A stretch of DNA of 64,000 bases from Phycisphaerales bacterium AB-hyl4 (GCA_041821185.1 JBGUBD010000016.1:20755-84754), one strand, 5' to 3'; shown: positions 40,971-50,104, counted from the stretch's first letter. Numbers and translations: made by a program. The notes: generated by a model not told the origin, from the sequence alone.

Positions 40971-42185
40971 GTGCCGACCCCTCGCACCATCCTGCACGTC
41001 GACATGGACGCGTTCTTCGCCGCCATCGCCGAGCTGGACGACCCATCCCTCCGCGGCAAGGCTGTGCTCGTCGGCGGCAGCGGGCCGCGCGGCGTCGTCA
41101 GCACCGCCAACTACGAAGCCCGTAAGTTCGGCTGCCGGTCCGCCATGCCCATGAGCATCGCCCGAAGGCGCTGCCCACACGCGATCGTCGCCAAAGTGAC
41201 CGGCCAGCGCATCCGCGACATGTCCCGCCGACTGCTCGACATCCTCGAACAGACCGCCCCCCTCGTTCAACCGCTCAGCGTCGATGAAGCCTTCCTCGAC
41301 GTCACCGGCATGGACCGCCTCGCAGGCGACGGCCCTTCAATCGCCCGCAACCTCAAGCAGCGCATCCGCGACGAGCTGCAGCTCACCGCCTCCGTCGGCG
41401 TCGCCTTCAACAAGTTCCTCGCCAAGCTCGCCTCCGACATGGACAAGCCCGACGGCCTGACCATCATCACGCCTGACAACCTCGACGCCACGCTGCTGCC
41501 CCTGCCCGTCGATCGGCTATGGGGCGTCGGCCCGCGCACGCTCGAAAAGATGCACACGCTCGGCCTGCGCACCGTCGCCGACCTGCGACAGTTCGGCCTC
41601 GCCCGCTTGCAACGACGCTTCGGCCACGACGCCGGCGAACACTACCACCGCCTCGCCCTCGGCCGCGACGACCGCCCCGTCGTGCCCGACCGCGAAGCCA
41701 AGTCCATGAGCCAGGAGCACACCTTCGCCGAGGACGTCGCCGACGCCGACCACGTCCGCCACGTCCTGCTCCGCCAGGCTGAGCACGTCGCCCGCCGCCT
41801 GCGCAAGCACAGCCGACAGGCCCGCGGCGTGTCCGTCAAAATCCGCTTCGGCGATTTCCAGACCATCACCCGCTCCGCCACACTGCCCGCGCCCACGGAC
41901 CTCACCGACGACCTCTGGCACGCCGCTGTCGAGTTGTACGACGCATGGGTCAGCCACAACTTCGCCCCCGTTCGGCTGATCGGCATGGGCGCCGAGCGAC
42001 TCAGTGATACGGCCGACCAGATGACACTCTTCCCCGACCCCGCTCGCGAAAAACGCCAGCAACTCGATCAGGCGTTGGATCGCATCGCCCACCGCTTCGG
42101 CGAAACCAGCATCGGCCGCGGTGCGGGCACCGGCGAACGGAAGCACACGCACGGCAAGAACAACCCGTGGCTGGAGGGGGCGTGA
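40971..42185 (+). CDS. dinB: DNA polymerase IV (Y-family translesion polymerase)
   Basis: The 404-residue protein has the Y-family catalytic motifs LHVDMDAFFAAIAELDDP (Asp in DMD) and QPLSVDEAFLDVTGM (Asp-Glu pair), the thumb helix-hairpin-helix LPVDRLWGVGPRTLEKMHTLGLRTVADLRQ and the little-finger domain ending near RLIGMGAERLSD. A C-terminal QMTLFPDPAR resembles the sliding-clamp-binding motif QxxLF. GTG 40971 is the start, directly before the conserved region. It copies across damaged template with low fidelity. No LexA-type box was recognised upstream. Confidence 0.95.
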   Translation: MPTPRTILHVDMDAFFAAIAELDDPSLRGKAVLVGGSGPRGVVSTANYEARKFGCRSAMPMSIARRRCPHAIVAKVTGQRIRDMSRRLLDILEQTAPLVQPLSVDEAFLDVTGMDRLAGDGPSIARNLKQRIRDELQLTASVGVAFNKFLAKLASDMDKPDGLTIITPDNLDATLLPLPVDRLWGVGPRTLEKMHTLGLRTVADLRQFGLARLQRRFGHDAGEHYHRLALGRDDRPVVPDREAKSMSQEHTFAEDVADADHVRHVLLRQAEHVARRLRKHSRQARGVSVKIRFGDFQTITRSATLPAPTDLTDDLWHAAVELYDAWVSHNFAPVRLIGMGAERLSDTADQMTLFPDPAREKRQQLDQALDRIAHRFGETSIGRGAGTGERKHTHGKNNPWLEGA

Positions 42186-42208
42186 GGCGTGAGGCCTGCC
42201 CTACGGAT

Positions 42209-42529
42209 TTACCCAATCACGAACCAGAGGAAAAACCACCGCATCATCCCCATCAGCCACAGGCCGATCGCCAGCAGGTGAAGCACGATCGCCAAACCCG
42301 CGAGCGAAATGCCCAAGGCGTCATCGCCGCGCATGCCGTGTACGCCGAAGCCGACGCCCAACGCGACCAGCAGGATGAACGGCAGATGCTCGTGCACCGA
42401 CTCGCCCACGCCGAGGCTGCCCTGTGTGCCGTAGGTCGCCATCACTGCCAGCGCCGCGACAAACATTGCGAACGAAACCGCTCCGGCGAACCGATATGTC
42501 AGGCCCACCGGCCTCGCCATGCCCGCCAC
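42209..42529 (-). CDS. Small integral membrane protein of unknown function
   Basis: The 106-residue protein has three hydrophobic segments (FAGAVSFAMFVAALAVMA, LPFILLVALGVGFGVHGM, LAGLAIVLHLLAIGLWLMGMM) and a small charged part. ATG 42529 or ATG 42520 could be the start. The coding frame is clean and follows the TlpA-like gene by 20 nt in the same direction, which supports a real gene in a two-gene unit. I do not recognise a family. Confidence 0.6.
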   Translation of the reverse strand: MAGMARPVGLTYRFAGAVSFAMFVAALAVMATYGTQGSLGVGESVHEHLPFILLVALGVGFGVHGMRGDDALGISLAGLAIVLHLLAIGLWLMGMMRWFFLWFVIG

Positions 42530-42549
42530 CCCCCTTCACTTTACGGCTC

Positions 42550-43920
42550 TCACTCGCCCACCAGCGAGCCGCCATCGACCAGCGTCTGCAACTCGCTTTC
42601 CAGTTGCTGTTTCGTGTTCGGCCCGAAGCCGACGTGCACCGCCTGCACCGTCCCGTCCCGGCCGATGACCACCGTCTGCGGAATGCCGCGAACGCGATAC
42701 TGCTGGCCAACCCGGCCGTTGCGGTCCATCGGAACGGTCAGCTCGTAAGGCTTGTCCGCCATGAACTGCGTGACCTGATCATCGCTCTCCTGTTGGTTCA
42801 CCGCGTAGAGCACGACGCCATCGTCGGCGAACTGCTCCGCCACGTCCGTCAGCGCCGGCAACGCCTGCACGCAAGGCCCGCACCAGGTCGCCCAGAAATC
42901 AAGAATGACGATGTCTTCGCCGATATGGTCGGCCAGCTTCATCTCACCGCCGCCATGTAGTGCCAACTCGAACTCGGGCGCTGCTTCGCCCACCAGCTCA
43001 CGCGGCCCCGGCCCGCCCTGTCGTTCGGCGGTAAACGCTTCAATCGCCGCTTGCAGCGAGTCGGCCTGCTGCACGCCTTCCGGGGCGACGAACGCGAAAC
43101 GCTCGTCGTCGATGGCCGCGTCCAGCTGCCAGTCGGTGAAGTCATGCCACATCTCGATGGTCAGTCCCGCCATGTGCGGCATTTCTTCCGCCATCCGCTC
43201 GTGCATCTTCGACATGTCCGGCTTCATACGGCGGATCGTCGGCTGGTCGCCCTCGCTGATCCAGATCTCCACCGGCATCTCGAACGCTTCGTCCATATCC
43301 ATCCCCATCCCCGCGCCCGCCCCCAACTCGTCGCCGTCCATGTGCAGCAGCAGCGACAGCCGTCGGCTTGGCTGGTCATCGCCTTCGAGCGCCTCGGCGT
43401 CGTCGACCGTGGCTTCGCGGAGCATGTCCTCGTAGCTCGCCATCCGTTCGGGCGAGAACAACGCGCCAATCATGCCGAACGCCTGCATCGTGGTCATGAC
43501 CGTTTCATCGAGCTCGTTGAGGAAGATGTCGGCCACGTCCGCCGGGGCCGGCTGTTCGATGTAGCGATTGAAATTCGCGATGTATTCGGTCAGCGTTTCG
43601 CCGTCGCTGACGACGAAGCTGTCTTCCATGCCGTCGACCGTCCGGAGCGAAAGCCGATTCGGCCGCTGCACCGCCAACTCATAAGTGGTGGCCTGCTCCT
43701 GCCGCATGCCTCGGCCGGTGACTTCGACGTTCATGGTCATCGTCACCTGGAACTGCTCCGCGTCCGCCAGCTGCTCCACCGCGGCCCGCAGCAGCTGCAC
43801 CGCCTCGTCATCGACCGTACCCTCGGCGTGGCTGACCGCCGGCGCAGCGAGCAGGCCGGCACCGGCTACCGTCGCGGTCGCAAGAACACCGCAAATGTTT
43901 CGTCGTGAAAGTGACAGCAT
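42550..43920 (-). CDS. Exported DUF2092-like protein fused to a TlpA/ResA-type thioredoxin domain
   Basis: ATG 43920 gives a twin-arginine-like signal (SLSRRNICGVLATATVAGAG) with GGAG 7 nt upstream. Residues about 40-300 resemble DUF2092 (EQFQVTMTMNVEVTG, RPNRLSLRTV, ASYEDMLREA), a lipoprotein-carrier-like beta fold that binds hydrophobic ligands. Residues about 310-456 form a thioredoxin-like AhpC/TSA domain with the active site DFWATWCGPCVQALP and cis-Pro in RGIPQTVVIGRDG. The product should be a periplasmic thiol-disulfide protein. The fusion suggests redox chemistry coupled to lipid or envelope-substrate handling, which is inference. Confidence 0.85.
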   Translation of the reverse strand: MLSLSRRNICGVLATATVAGAGLLAAPAVSHAEGTVDDEAVQLLRAAVEQLADAEQFQVTMTMNVEVTGRGMRQEQATTYELAVQRPNRLSLRTVDGMEDSFVVSDGETLTEYIANFNRYIEQPAPADVADIFLNELDETVMTTMQAFGMIGALFSPERMASYEDMLREATVDDAEALEGDDQPSRRLSLLLHMDGDELGAGAGMGMDMDEAFEMPVEIWISEGDQPTIRRMKPDMSKMHERMAEEMPHMAGLTIEMWHDFTDWQLDAAIDDERFAFVAPEGVQQADSLQAAIEAFTAERQGGPGPRELVGEAAPEFELALHGGGEMKLADHIGEDIVILDFWATWCGPCVQALPALTDVAEQFADDGVVLYAVNQQESDDQVTQFMADKPYELTVPMDRNGRVGQQYRVRGIPQTVVIGRDGTVQAVHVGFGPNTKQQLESELQTLVDGGSLVGE

Positions 43921-44112
43921 GGCAAGCTCCTGTATGGGCGGACATCGTAAGTGGGTGGGAAATCCCCGAAACGCGCGTTGCACAACCTTCAAGTAAACGT
44001 CGTTCGCGGGCGATTGTCAACGACTTTGCCACACAGAAGGCGGGGCAAGCGCTGCCGGTCATCACGTTCTCGTCCGCCTCGAATCGTCCCGCACTGGACA
44101 GCTGGCCGAACC

Positions 44113-44141
44113 TTGACCGATAGATTGGCGTAAGGTAGACC
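44113..44141 (+). promoter_or_regulatory. Possible promoter of the GldA/F/G-like operon
   Basis: TTGACC (44113-44118) and TAGACC (44136-44141) are 17 nt apart, 56 nt before the ATPase ATG. The -10 is weak, so this is tentative. Confidence 0.3.
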
Positions 44142-44197
44142 ATTCTTCCCCGCAACTGCCGTTGCTCGCGCCCTGTGAACGACGGGAAAGCCGCTCA

Positions 44198-45169
44198 ATG
44201 ATCCAAGCATCTACGCTCACCAAGTGGTACGGCCCCGTGCGAGCCGTCGACGAGCTGACATTCGCCATCCCCAAGGGTGAAATCGTCGGTTTTCTCGGAC
44301 CCAACGGCGCCGGCAAGTCGACCACCATCCGCATGCTCACCGGCTATTTGCCGCCCACTGCGGGTACGGCAGCCATCGCCGGGCATGACGTGCTCACCGA
44401 CGCCGCCGCCGCCCGTCGGCAGATCGGCTACCTGCCCGAGTCCACGCCGCTGTACCTTGAGATGCGCGTCGACGAGTACCTGCACTATCGCGGTCGGCTG
44501 ATGGGCATGCCACGCAAGCACCGCCGCGATCGCGTCAGCGCGGTCTGCGATCGTTGCGGCCTCGCCCACAATCGCCGGCGGGTCATCGGCCAACTGTCCA
44601 AGGGCAACCGCCAACGCGTCGGCATCGCCCAGGCGCTGCTGCACGAGCCGCCCGTGCTCATCCTCGACGAGCCCACCGCAGGCCTCGACCCGGTGCAGAT
44701 CGGCGAGGTGCGCAAGCTCATCGACGAACTGCGCGGCAAGCACACCGTGCTGCTGTCCAGCCACATTCTGCCCGAGGTGGAAAAGTCCGCCGACCGTGTG
44801 ATCATCATCGCCGGCGGGCGCATCGTCGCCGAGGGCACGCCCGACGAGCTGCGACAGAAAGTCCGCCGCGGCGGCCGCATCATCGTCGAAGCCAAGGCCG
44901 ACGCGAAGCAGCTCGAAGCCGCGCTGAAGCAGGTCCAGCATGTCGCCGGCGTGCAGGTCGAAGCGAACAACGGCTGGTGCCGCTCCATCGTCACCCCCAG
45001 CGGCGACAACGACGTCCGCGAAGCCATCGGCCAGGCCCTCGTCCAGCGCGGCTACCCGCTCCGCGAGATGCGCCACGAAACCGCCAGCCTCGAAGCCTTC
45101 TTCGTCCAGATCACCGCTGAACAGGAGTCCGGCGTTAGCGGACAGTCCTCCGTCCAGGCCGAGGGCTGA
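44198..45169 (+). CDS. ABC transporter ATP-binding protein, GldA-like
   Basis: The 323-residue ATPase has Walker A FLGPNGAGKST, the signature QLSKGNRQRVGIAQALL, Walker B VLILDEPTAGLDP and switch His in LLSSHILPEVE, plus a C-terminal extension (about residues 235-310) typical of DrrA/GldA-type exporters. ATG 44198 is used, preceded by GGAAAG. Together with the next two genes it forms the GldA-GldF-GldG-like set, known from Bacteroidetes gliding but widespread in non-gliders. The transported substrate is unknown. Confidence 0.88.
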   Translation: MIQASTLTKWYGPVRAVDELTFAIPKGEIVGFLGPNGAGKSTTIRMLTGYLPPTAGTAAIAGHDVLTDAAAARRQIGYLPESTPLYLEMRVDEYLHYRGRLMGMPRKHRRDRVSAVCDRCGLAHNRRRVIGQLSKGNRQRVGIAQALLHEPPVLILDEPTAGLDPVQIGEVRKLIDELRGKHTVLLSSHILPEVEKSADRVIIIAGGRIVAEGTPDELRQKVRRGGRIIVEAKADAKQLEAALKQVQHVAGVQVEANNGWCRSIVTPSGDNDVREAIGQALVQRGYPLREMRHETASLEAFFVQITAEQESGVSGQSSVQAEG

Positions 45170-45247
45170 GAAAGCCCCGCGACGAAGCCCCGGATCAGTG
45201 GCGTGCTTCGCAAGTCGGCCATCGAACCAATCGGAAATCGATCGACC

Positions 45248-45967
45248 ATGAACGTCATCACCACCATCGCCCGCCGCGAGCTTTCGAGCCTGTTCTTCTC
45301 GCCGATCGCCTACGTCGTGCTCGCGCTGTTCACGGTCGGCGCGGCGCTGATCTTCTTCACCAGCTTCGGGCAGGGCGCTCATGCCACGATGCGACCCACC
45401 TTCGAAGGCGTCGTCTGGCTGCTGATCTTCCTCGCGCCGGCGATCAGCATGCGACTGATCAGCGACGAGTTCCGCTCGGGCACGATCGAACCGCTGATGA
45501 CCGCCCCGCTGAACGACATGCAGGTCATCCTCGGCAAGTGGCTCGGCGCGATGGGCTTTTACCTTGCGCTGCTGCTGCCGCTGGTCGTGCTCGCGATCGT
45601 GCTGGAGATTCACGCAGCACCCGACCGCGGGCCGATCGTCACCGGCCTGATCGGACTCGTGCTCGTCGGCGGGCTGTACATGGCGATCGGTATCTTCGCC
45701 TCCGCGACAACGCAAAACCAGATCATCGCCTTCCTCGCGACCGTTTTCATCATCAGCCTGCTGACGTTCCTGATGTTCTTCCTGCCACGGGCCGGCTGGG
45801 TGATGCCCGAGCTGCGCGACGCGATGTTCTACCTCAACGTCAACGGCCAGTTCAGCGACTTTAACCGCGGGCTGATCGACCTGAGCAACTTCGCCTACTT
45901 CGTGACGGGCATTGCGCTGTTTCTGTTCCTCGCGGTGAAAGTGCTCGAAAGCAAACGCTGGCGTTAG
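45248..45967 (+). CDS. ABC transporter permease, GldF-like
   Basis: The 239-residue membrane protein has six hydrophobic segments and the ABC-2 type pattern MNVITTIARRELSSLFFSPIAYVVLALF, LISDEFRSGTIEPLMTAPLNDMQVILGKWLGA. ATG 45248 is used. It lies 78 nt after the ATPase gene. Its stop codon TAG is part of a TTAGCCGCG repeat arm that continues into the intergenic region, so the repeat has supplied the end of the gene. Confidence 0.88.
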   Translation: MNVITTIARRELSSLFFSPIAYVVLALFTVGAALIFFTSFGQGAHATMRPTFEGVVWLLIFLAPAISMRLISDEFRSGTIEPLMTAPLNDMQVILGKWLGAMGFYLALLLPLVVLAIVLEIHAAPDRGPIVTGLIGLVLVGGLYMAIGIFASATTQNQIIAFLATVFIISLLTFLMFFLPRAGWVMPELRDAMFYLNVNGQFSDFNRGLIDLSNFAYFVTGIALFLFLAVKVLESKRWR

Positions 45968-46062
45968 CCGCGAAACACCGCGGAGCGCGGCCTTGAGAGC
46001 GCCCGCATCCACGACACCCGCACGAACCGCCCTCCGCTTCGCTTCGGGGCTAATTGCGATCA
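45963..46062. repeat. TTAGCCGCG ... GGGGCTAATTGCG inverted repeat pair between the ABC genes
   Basis: A TTAGCCGCG arm at 45964 and a CGGGGCTAA arm near 46045 point toward each other across about 85 nt that contain CACCGCGGAGCGCGG. The ends resemble the CGCGGCTAAATG repeat family. The left arm provides the permease stop codon. Confidence 0.5.
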
Positions 46063-46074
46063 ATGGGATCTGAC

Positions 46075-48126
46075 ATGACCAACAGACACGACACGCACGC
46101 CGTTCGGCGAACCAAATATGGACTCAACGTCGCGGTCGCCCTCATCGCAGCGCTGCTGCTGGCGACGCTGGTGAACTGGATCGCCTACCGGCAGACCGAC
46201 GCGCGATGGGACTTCACCGCCACGCGCGCCCACAGCCTCGCGCCGCAGACCCGGCAGGTGCTCGACGGCCTGGACAGCGAGTTTCGCATCGTCACCATGT
46301 TCCGCGAAGACCTCGACGAGCTGACCCGCATCCGCGATCTCGCCAGCGAGTACGGCCGACGCAGCGGCAACGTCCGCATCGAACACATTAACCCCGACGT
46401 CGACGTCCGTCGGCGGCAGCAATTGCACGCCGACGTTCGCGAACACTTCGCGGACGAACTCGAACCGTTTGTCGCGACGGTGAACGATGGCGTGTCGGCC
46501 TTGCGTGCGATCACCGAGCGGATGCCCACCATCGGCACGCAGCTTGGCGAAGCGTTGGAGGACGAGTCGTTCGAGCAGGGCACGACGCGCCAGCGCGTGC
46601 AGCAGATCAACGCGGTCATCACCGGCCAGCAGTCGGCGCTCAGTCAGCAGATGCAAGGCGTTGACGAGGCGCTCGACCAGTCGCTGCCGGACTATGTGGC
46701 GATCAAGGAAGCGGTGCAGCAGTTGATCGAAGAGTTGGACGATGGGCTGCTGCGGACGGGCGTGGCGTGGTTTGAGGAAGCGGTGGAGTCGCCGAGCGTG
46801 CCCAACCGGGTGAAGAACGCGTTGCTGTCGGCCAAGCGTGAGCTGGAGACGTTGCGTGAGGCGAGTCGGTCGGCGTTGCGTGAGATGCGGTTGGCCGAGC
46901 GGCCGCGCCGGTATGACGAAGCGCGGCAGGGACTTTCGGTGCAGCAGACGGTGGTGGTGTTCGGGCCTGGCAAGTTGCGGGTGATCCCGGCGCGGGAGAT
47001 GTATCGCGAGACGGCGGAGGGGCAGCAGGCGGACATGGCGTTTCTCGGTGAGGAGCGGTTGACCGGCGCGTTGATTGCGATGGGCCTTGAGCAGCCGCCG
47101 ATGGTGGTGTTTGTGAACTCGGGTAGGCAGCCGGCCATTGGCGAGCAGGGGATGTACCAGCAGGTGGCGGAGCGATTGGCCAGTGCGAACGTGCGCGTGG
47201 AGCAGTGGAGCCCCGGCGGTCGGATGTCATCAACGGGGCAACCGTTGCCCGCCAGTTCGCCGCCGCGTGCCGAGTCGGGCCAGCGCACCGTGTGGATTGT
47301 GTTGCCGGTGCAGGATGACAACCCGATGACCGGCGGCGCGAGCAAGGAAGCCGTGGCCGAACTGTTGGAGCAGCGGCTGGCGGCCGGTGATGCGGCGATG
47401 GTGATGCTCATGCTCGACCCGGCGGCGGGCACGGGGGTGTACAGCCCGATCGTCGAGTTGTTGCGTGATGACTGGGGCATTCGGCCGCAGCTCGATCGGC
47501 AGGTGTTGCGCGAAGTGCAGACCGGCGGCGGGCAGACGCAGTCGACCGGGCAGTTTGAGGTTGACCGTTGGCCGAGCGAGTTGCCGGTCAGCCAGGCGCT
47601 GGCGGGCATGCGTGGCATGTTCGTGCAGGCGAGCCCGGTGCACGTGGGTGCGGTCGAAGGTGTGCAGCAGTGGCCGATCGCGGCCTTGCAGGGCCAGCGC
47701 ATGTGGGCTGCCCGCCGTGTGACCGACCCCGAAGCGTTGCGCAGCGCCCGGTATGACGCCGCCGAGTCGGAGCCGAGCTTTCCCATTGCCGTGGCTGCCG
47801 AGCGTGGCGACGCGCGTCTGATCGCCGTCGCCGACCCGGTCTGGGCCAGTGATGTCGTCACCACCTATGGCCAGTTCGGTCGCGGCACAGCGGAGATCAG
47901 CGGCGCCCTGTTCCCCGCCAACAGCGAGATGTTCGTCAACAGTGTCTACTGGCTCGCCGGCATGGAAGGCCTCATCGCCGCGAGCCCGCGTACGCAGGAC
48001 ATCCGCCGTATCCGCGCGATGAGCGACATGACCCTGCGCGGCTATTACATCGCCTTGCTCGGCGGCGCACCGCTGCTGATTCTCGGCGCGGGCGTGGGCG
48101 TGTGGTTCGTTCGGCGACGCGGGTGA
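46075..48126 (+). CDS. GldG-like ABC-associated extracytoplasmic protein
   Basis: The 683-residue protein has an N-terminal membrane helix (VAVALIAALLLATLVNWIAY), a GldG-type domain (WDFTATRAHSLAPQTRQVLDGLDSEFRIVTMFREDLDELTR region), a coiled-coil middle (about 105-290), a second domain with QTVVVFGPGKLRVIPAREMYR and a C-terminal membrane helix (YYIALLGGAPLLILGAGVGVWFV). ATG 46075 has GGGATC upstream; TTG 46054 and ATG 46063 are less likely. Synonymous codon use switches from C-ending to G-ending near 46480-46700 and back near 47760. Confidence 0.82.
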   Translation: MTNRHDTHAVRRTKYGLNVAVALIAALLLATLVNWIAYRQTDARWDFTATRAHSLAPQTRQVLDGLDSEFRIVTMFREDLDELTRIRDLASEYGRRSGNVRIEHINPDVDVRRRQQLHADVREHFADELEPFVATVNDGVSALRAITERMPTIGTQLGEALEDESFEQGTTRQRVQQINAVITGQQSALSQQMQGVDEALDQSLPDYVAIKEAVQQLIEELDDGLLRTGVAWFEEAVESPSVPNRVKNALLSAKRELETLREASRSALREMRLAERPRRYDEARQGLSVQQTVVVFGPGKLRVIPAREMYRETAEGQQADMAFLGEERLTGALIAMGLEQPPMVVFVNSGRQPAIGEQGMYQQVAERLASANVRVEQWSPGGRMSSTGQPLPASSPPRAESGQRTVWIVLPVQDDNPMTGGASKEAVAELLEQRLAAGDAAMVMLMLDPAAGTGVYSPIVELLRDDWGIRPQLDRQVLREVQTGGGQTQSTGQFEVDRWPSELPVSQALAGMRGMFVQASPVHVGAVEGVQQWPIAALQGQRMWAARRVTDPEALRSARYDAAESEPSFPIAVAAERGDARLIAVADPVWASDVVTTYGQFGRGTAEISGALFPANSEMFVNSVYWLAGMEGLIAASPRTQDIRRIRAMSDMTLRGYYIALLGGAPLLILGAGVGVWFVRRRG

Positions 48127-48152
48127 CATGGGGCTGTTATGCTCGGCTGACC

Positions 48153-49478
48153 ATGAGCAGCAGCGACCAGACACTTAAACGCGAGCTGGGCATCTTCGCC
48201 GCGGTCATGCTCGGCCTCGGCTCGATCGTCGGCACGGGCGTGTTTGTCAGCCTCGGCCTCGGCGCGGGCATCGCAGGCCCGGCGGTCGTGCTCGCGATCG
48301 CGCTCGCGGCGGCGCTGGCGACGTGTAACGGGCTCAGCTCCGCCCAACTCGCGGCAGCCCATCCGGTCGCCGGCGGCACGTACGAGTACGGCTACAAGTA
48401 CATGCACCCCGCGCTCGGCTTCACCGCCGGCTGGATGTTCCTCGCCGCGAAAAGCGCCTCCGCCGCCACCGCCGCCCTCGGCTTCGCAGGCTACCTGCTT
48501 AACGCCTTCGCCCCGGAGCATGGCCAACTGCTCGTGCCGCTCGCGCTGCTCATCGCCGGCCTGCTCACACTGCTGATCCTCACCGGCATCCGTCGAACGA
48601 GCACAGCCAACATCGTCATCGTCAGCCTCACATTGCTGTCGTTGATCGCGTTCGTCGTGTTCGGCCTGCCGCAGTTGATCGAACGCAGCGACGAAACGCT
48701 TACGCCCTTCTTCGCCGGCGAAGCAGACGACCGCGGCCTCGTGCCCGCGATCCTGCACGCCACCGCGCTGATGTTCGTCGCCTACACCGGCTACGGCCGT
48801 ATCGCCACGATGGGCGAAGAAATTCACAACCCCCGCCGCAGCATCCCCATCGCCATCATCATCACCCTCGTCGTCAGTGCTGTGCTTTACATGGCGGTCG
48901 CGCTCGTCGGCGTCGGCGCGGTCGGGGCGCAGGCGTTCCACGACGCGACGCGCGAGCAGGCCGCGCCGCTGGTCGTCATCGCTCAGCAGATCGCCGGCGA
49001 GCGGTCGCTGCTGGCGATGCTCATCCTCATCGGCGCACTGACCGCCATGCTCGGCGTGCTGCTGAACCTCATCCTCGGCCTGTCGCGCGTCGCGCTGGCG
49101 ATGGGTCGGCGGGGTGATCTGCCGGGCATGTTCGGCTTGCTGAACGCAAGCGGCACACCTTTCGCCGCGATCTTCCTCGTTACGCTGATCATTATGGTTC
49201 TGATACGGCTCGGCTCGGTCGAAGCGACCTGGTCGTTCAGCGCCTTCACCGTGTTGATCTACTACGGCCTGACCAACGCGGCGGCGCTCCGCCTCCCGCG
49301 CGAGCAACGGCTCTACCCGCGCGTGCTCGCGTGGGCGGGGCTGGTCGGGTGTGTGGGGCTGGCGTTCTGGGTGGACCTGCGCTACTGGCTCGCGGGGCTG
49401 GTGCTGATCGCGGTGGGCCTGCTGTGGCACGCGATCGCCCGGCGGCTGGCGTTTAGAGAATCTTCAAATCAAGCGTAG
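48153..49478 (+). CDS. APC-superfamily amino-acid permease
   Basis: The 441-residue inner-membrane protein has about twelve hydrophobic segments and the APC signature MLGLGSIVGTGVFVSLGLGAGIAGPAVVLA in helix 1, then GGTYEYGYKYMHPALGFTAGWM and YTGYGRIATMGEEIHNPRRSIP in helix 6. These are features of amino-acid:cation symporters or antiporters. ATG 48153 is chosen over the upstream GTG that overlaps gldG. Substrate cannot be told from the sequence. Confidence 0.9.
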   Translation: MSSSDQTLKRELGIFAAVMLGLGSIVGTGVFVSLGLGAGIAGPAVVLAIALAAALATCNGLSSAQLAAAHPVAGGTYEYGYKYMHPALGFTAGWMFLAAKSASAATAALGFAGYLLNAFAPEHGQLLVPLALLIAGLLTLLILTGIRRTSTANIVIVSLTLLSLIAFVVFGLPQLIERSDETLTPFFAGEADDRGLVPAILHATALMFVAYTGYGRIATMGEEIHNPRRSIPIAIIITLVVSAVLYMAVALVGVGAVGAQAFHDATREQAAPLVVIAQQIAGERSLLAMLILIGALTAMLGVLLNLILGLSRVALAMGRRGDLPGMFGLLNASGTPFAAIFLVTLIIMVLIRLGSVEATWSFSAFTVLIYYGLTNAAALRLPREQRLYPRVLAWAGLVGCVGLAFWVDLRYWLAGLVLIAVGLLWHAIARRLAFRESSNQA

Positions 49479-49492
49479 CGGCTGACGGGTGC

Positions 49493-49570
49493 CACACAGC
49501 ATCCCGTAGGGTGCTGTGTGCGAAAGCCATCCACGGTAATTCGGCACACAGCAGCCTTCGGCCTGCTGTG
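49493..49570. repeat. Two CACACAGCA-type hairpins between convergent genes
   Basis: The first hairpin pairs CACACAGCA (49493-49501) with TGCTGTGTG (49512-49520). The second (49547-49570) pairs CACAGCAGCC with GGCCTGCTGTG. Both share the ACACAGCA core in the same orientation. They lie between the permease and GerW stops and may end transcription, although no T-tract follows. Confidence 0.5.
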
Positions 49571-49601
49571 GGGCATCCGCCAGATCGAATCCGAATCCGC
49601 G

Positions 49602-50003
49602 CTAAAGCAGGCGACGCAGGGCGATGATGCCGATCAGGGCGGCGAGCGCCATGCGGAGGATGCCGCCGGGCGTGTGGATGCAGCGGAAGCTGGTTTCGCC
49701 GTTTTTCATCTCGATGTAGCCGACGGGCGAGGCACAGACGCCGCCGCCACCGCCTTGGCCTTTGTCGCCCTTGGCGTCCGTGCCCTGGCCGCCGCCGACC
49801 ATCCAGCGGGCGCGGGCGACAGGGATGACGGTAATGCCATCGCGTTCGACCGGGTCGCCGAACACCGCGGCAGCGCGGCCGCCACGTTCCAGTTGCTTCG
49901 CAAGGTCGGCGATGAACGGCGCGTGGCCGTCGCCATCGTGCGCGGGCTCGGTTGTGGCGGGGGTTGATGCGGGCGTGGTTCCGGGTGAGTTCAGCGTGCT
50001 CAT
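49602..50003 (-). CDS. GerW/YtfJ-family protein
   Basis: The 133-residue protein has the family core RAAAVFGDPVERDGITVIPVARARWMVGGGQG, a Gly-rich stretch and GVCASPVGYIEMKNGE, ending in a hydrophobic C-terminal segment (ILRMALAALIGIIALRRLL). YtfJ/GerW is required for spore germination in Bacillus but is widespread in non-sporeformers, where its role is unknown. The gene stands alone between convergent neighbours upstream of the Mrp operon end. Confidence 0.88.
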   Translation of the reverse strand: MSTLNSPGTTPASTPATTEPAHDGDGHAPFIADLAKQLERGGRAAAVFGDPVERDGITVIPVARARWMVGGGQGTDAKGDKGQGGGGGVCASPVGYIEMKNGETSFRCIHTPGGILRMALAALIGIIALRRLL

Positions 50004-50104
50004 GGCGTGCTCCTCGATTTAAGGGTCACGTGATTGTAGCGCTGCTGCCGCTGCGGACTAGATGGTTCAAATCGGTGGGGCGGAAATGAAACTCAGATGT
50101 GGGG

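Noticed and set aside
46054-46074. TTG at 46054 as the gldG start
   Set aside because: It lies in repeat DNA without a ribosome binding site. ATG 46075 has GGGATC at good spacing and precedes the membrane anchor.
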